From positions 2,023,360 to 2,087,359 of the forward strand of contig NZ_KZ987724.1 of the NCBI RefSeq assembly GCF_003614185.1: DNA of 64,000 bases, read 5' to 3'. Numbering within the stretch: the first letter of the stretch is position 1; each line of letters starts with the position of its first letter. The notes beneath the pieces are model-generated. The model made no database searches, had not been told where the DNA came from, and saw only the letters and a list, made by a program, of their open reading frames with translations. The stretch is from Paenibacillus aceti. Lineage in GTDB: Bacteria; Bacillota; Bacilli; Paenibacillales; Paenibacillaceae. The translations under genes and the position numbers were made by a program. Below are positions 63,752 to 64,000 of this stretch, one piece after another.

Positions 63752-64000
63752 ATGCTAGATCCCAAGACAATTGAAATCATTAAATCAACGGTTCCTGTAC
63801 TAGAGGTTCATGGGCAGGCAATTACCCGGAAATTTTACGAGACCATGTTTAAAAATCATCCCGAATTACTCAATGTGTTCAACCACGCAAACCAGCGTCA
63901 AGGCAAACAGCCTACAGCTCTGGCCAACGCAGTCTATGCTGCCGCCGCCCATATCGATCATCTCGAAGAAATCCTCCCTGTCGTCCGAGGAATTGCCCAA
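63752..64000 (+). CDS. hmp: Flavohemoprotein (nitric oxide dioxygenase), N-terminal part
   Basis: The visible 83 residues are the globin domain of Hmp: MLDPKTIEIIKSTVPVLEVH, FYETMFKNHPELLNVFNHANQ with the CD-corner Phe, and QPTALANAVYAAAAHID leading to the heme-ligand region. The FAD and NAD domains lie beyond the window. The protein converts NO to nitrate and is induced in low oxygen in B. subtilis. GAGAGAAGG precedes the ATG and an FNR-type box lies in its promoter. Confidence 0.92.
   Translation, partial: MLDPKTIEIIKSTVPVLEVHGQAITRKFYETMFKNHPELLNVFNHANQRQGKQPTALANAVYAAAAHIDHLEEILPVVRGIAQ

Overview
The window is a chromosomal segment of a spore-forming Firmicute, most likely a Paenibacillus. 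The gene order nusB-folD-xseA-xseB-ispA-dxs-tlyA-argR, the eight-gene spoIIIA operon next to accB-accC and the order efp-papA-aroQ-yqhR/yqhQ match the Bacillus subtilis yqh/yqi region. The strong Shine-Dalgarno sites, frequent GTG/TTG starts, stalk-domain exported proteins, YesM/YesN two-component genes and roughly 50% GC are typical of Paenibacillus. Genus is an inference; no rRNA or tRNA gene is present to settle it.

Layout. 1-10.3 kb (minus strand): partial argR, a membrane protein of unknown function, an IS200-type insertion sequence, then tlyA, dxs, ispA, xseB, xseA, folD, nusB and the amaP/asp23 envelope-stress genes. 10.3-20.2 kb (minus): accC, accB, spoIIIAH to spoIIIAA, yqhV and aspartokinase with an internal start for a beta subunit. 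20.4-24.8 kb: efp, an M24 peptidase, aroQ, yqhR, and divergent yqhQ plus a small membrane protein. 24.9-28.9 kb: patatin-like protein, exported GHL10 glycosidase, mntR, ccdA. 29-34.9 kb: a Zur-controlled zinc importer (znuA-znuC-znuB), metG under a T-box, yidD and zur. 35-38.3 kb: two exported stalk-domain proteins and a stalk-domain remnant between them. 38.7-47.1 kb: a GH3 hexosaminidase (nagZ), then a YesN/YesM two-component pair and a carbohydrate ABC importer with a probable cre site. 47.3-54.5 kb: the anaerobic fermentation block pflA, pflB, adhE and fnr, whose intergenic regions carry several FNR-type palindromes. 54.5-57 kb: hemH, a minimal flavoprotein and its HxlR-type neighbour. 57.2-61.3 kb: a sugar or cyclitol catabolic cluster with a divergent AraC regulator. 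61.4-64 kb: a TerC-family gene under a yybP-ykoY manganese riboswitch, an msrAB fusion and the start of hmp, which also has an FNR-type site.

The least explained structure is a dispersed intergenic element. It has three full copies of exactly 187 bp (7124-7310, 38461-38647, 56954-57140) and one reduced copy (23275-23328). Each full copy is built from four degenerate 26-nt units, two in reverse then two in forward orientation, at about 50/61/50-nt spacing. Each unit has conserved edges around a variable core. A second, unrelated structured repeat lies between spoIIIAG and spoIIIAH. No CRISPR array, prophage or defence island was seen.
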